A DNA stretch of 22,581 nucleotides, taken from assembly GCA_944391365.1 (NCBI GenBank), contig CALXTH010000003.1, positions 1-22,581 of the forward strand, in the 5' to 3' direction. The translations under genes were made by a program, and so were the position numbers. The notes under the pieces are model-generated. The model had not been told where the DNA came from. It saw nothing but the letters and a program-made list of their open reading frames with translations, and ran no database searches. How positions within the stretch are numbered: the first letter of the stretch is position 1; every line of letters starts with the position of its first letter. This DNA comes from an uncultured Alphaproteobacteria bacterium (GTDB taxonomy: Bacteria; Pseudomonadota; Alphaproteobacteria; RF32; CAG-239). This document shows, one piece after another, positions 22,221 through 22,581 of this stretch.

Positions 22221-22581
22221 ATGAAAAATTTGGTTAAGTCATTTTTGCTGAAGGGCTTAATTTTAGGGCTTGCCCTCTTTATGCCGTGCATGGGATATGC
22301 ACAAAGCGTTTCTGAAAAAATAACGACAAAAATAACAGCTGAGGAGGCAGAAAACATTGCGGCTGCCGGCGGCAACTGGCAAAAATGGCTTGCTTCGGGC
22401 AAAGCCGTCAAAAATGCGGATGGCGGCTATATCATAACCTTTGATTCAAAAGCCGAAGAAGACAGTTTTTGGGAGTATGCCGGCGATGCCCTGGCAGATT
22501 ATAAAACCAATAATGCCCAGCAAAACAATCCTGCCGATGAAGGTCAGGGGATTAAGATTGACAGTAGCGGAATAGAAAACA
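22221..22581 (+). CDS. Secreted protein of unknown function, 3' end outside window
   Basis: The start is ATG 22221 (an adjacent in-frame ATG is at 22218); AGGGAGGG at 22209-22216 fits the second ATG better. The frame stays open to the window end (about 120 codons). A signal peptide with a basic n-region (KNLVKSFLLKG) and cleavage near GYA (about 27) is followed by a soluble, acidic part with ITAEEAENIAAAGG and DSFWEYAGDALADY. I do not recognise the family. It is 47 bp after the second VirB2-like gene and probably in the same operon, so a periplasmic part of the secretion module is a reasonable guess. Confidence 0.65.
   Translation, partial: MKNLVKSFLLKGLILGLALFMPCMGYAQSVSEKITTKITAEEAENIAAAGGNWQKWLASGKAVKNADGGYIITFDSKAEEDSFWEYAGDALADYKTNNAQQNNPADEGQGIKIDSSGIEN

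Overview
The window looks like a chromosomal segment from an uncultured Gram-negative bacterium, most likely an alphaproteobacterium of the gut-associated kind. The evidence is moderate GC content, outer-membrane lipoproteins, an R64-type type IVb pilus cluster, pilins of the RSMVEMLGVLAIIGVLS type, and a Cys-rich exported protein with a DUF1566/Lcl-like tail. The taxonomy is inference; no rRNA or tRNA gene is present to anchor it.

Left part (1-6.6 kb). The window opens inside a Cys-rich surface protein gene (+). It faces a flavin oxidoreductase of the nitronate monooxygenase family (-) that carries an extra C-terminal four-Cys region. Next comes a tightly overlapping minus-strand set: a 42-residue lipoprotein, a TerY-like vWA protein, a PP2C phosphatase and a membrane-anchored Ser/Thr kinase. 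This matches the known 'TerY-P' phospho-signalling triad. Divergent from it are a thioredoxin-like TlpA protein and a Gpt-like phosphoribosyltransferase, which end at a strong bidirectional terminator.

Middle (6.6-10.6 kb). A PilT/DotB-like hexameric ATPase and a DUF559 nuclease-fold protein lie on the minus strand. Next to the DUF559 start codon are two about 100-bp direct repeats, each with a 10-bp perfect hairpin. Then come three type IV prepilin genes. Two are recent paralogues with nearly identical N-terminal DNA. The third carries a 13-T homopolymer exactly at the leader/cleavage site.

Right part (10.6-21 kb, all minus strand). One long, nearly gapless operon encodes, in transcription order, an OmpA-like-tailed disordered membrane protein, a TcpQ/PilL-like lipoprotein, PilN secretin, PilO, a greatly enlarged PilP, PilQ assembly ATPase, PilR platform protein and a pilin-like protein without a prepilin cleavage site. 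The order L-N-O-P-Q-R-S is that of the IncI R64 thin pilus. PilM, prepilin peptidase PilU, the PilT transglycosylase and the PilV adhesin of R64 are absent from the window.

Far right (21.3 kb to end). Divergent from the pilus operon is a plus-strand operon that starts with two paralogous small exported two-helix proteins resembling VirB2/TrbC conjugative pilins, followed by a truncated secreted protein. The arrangement suggests an envelope-spanning machine that pairs a type IVb pilus with a VirB2-like or type IV secretion module, as IncI plasmids pair pil and tra genes. This is inference.
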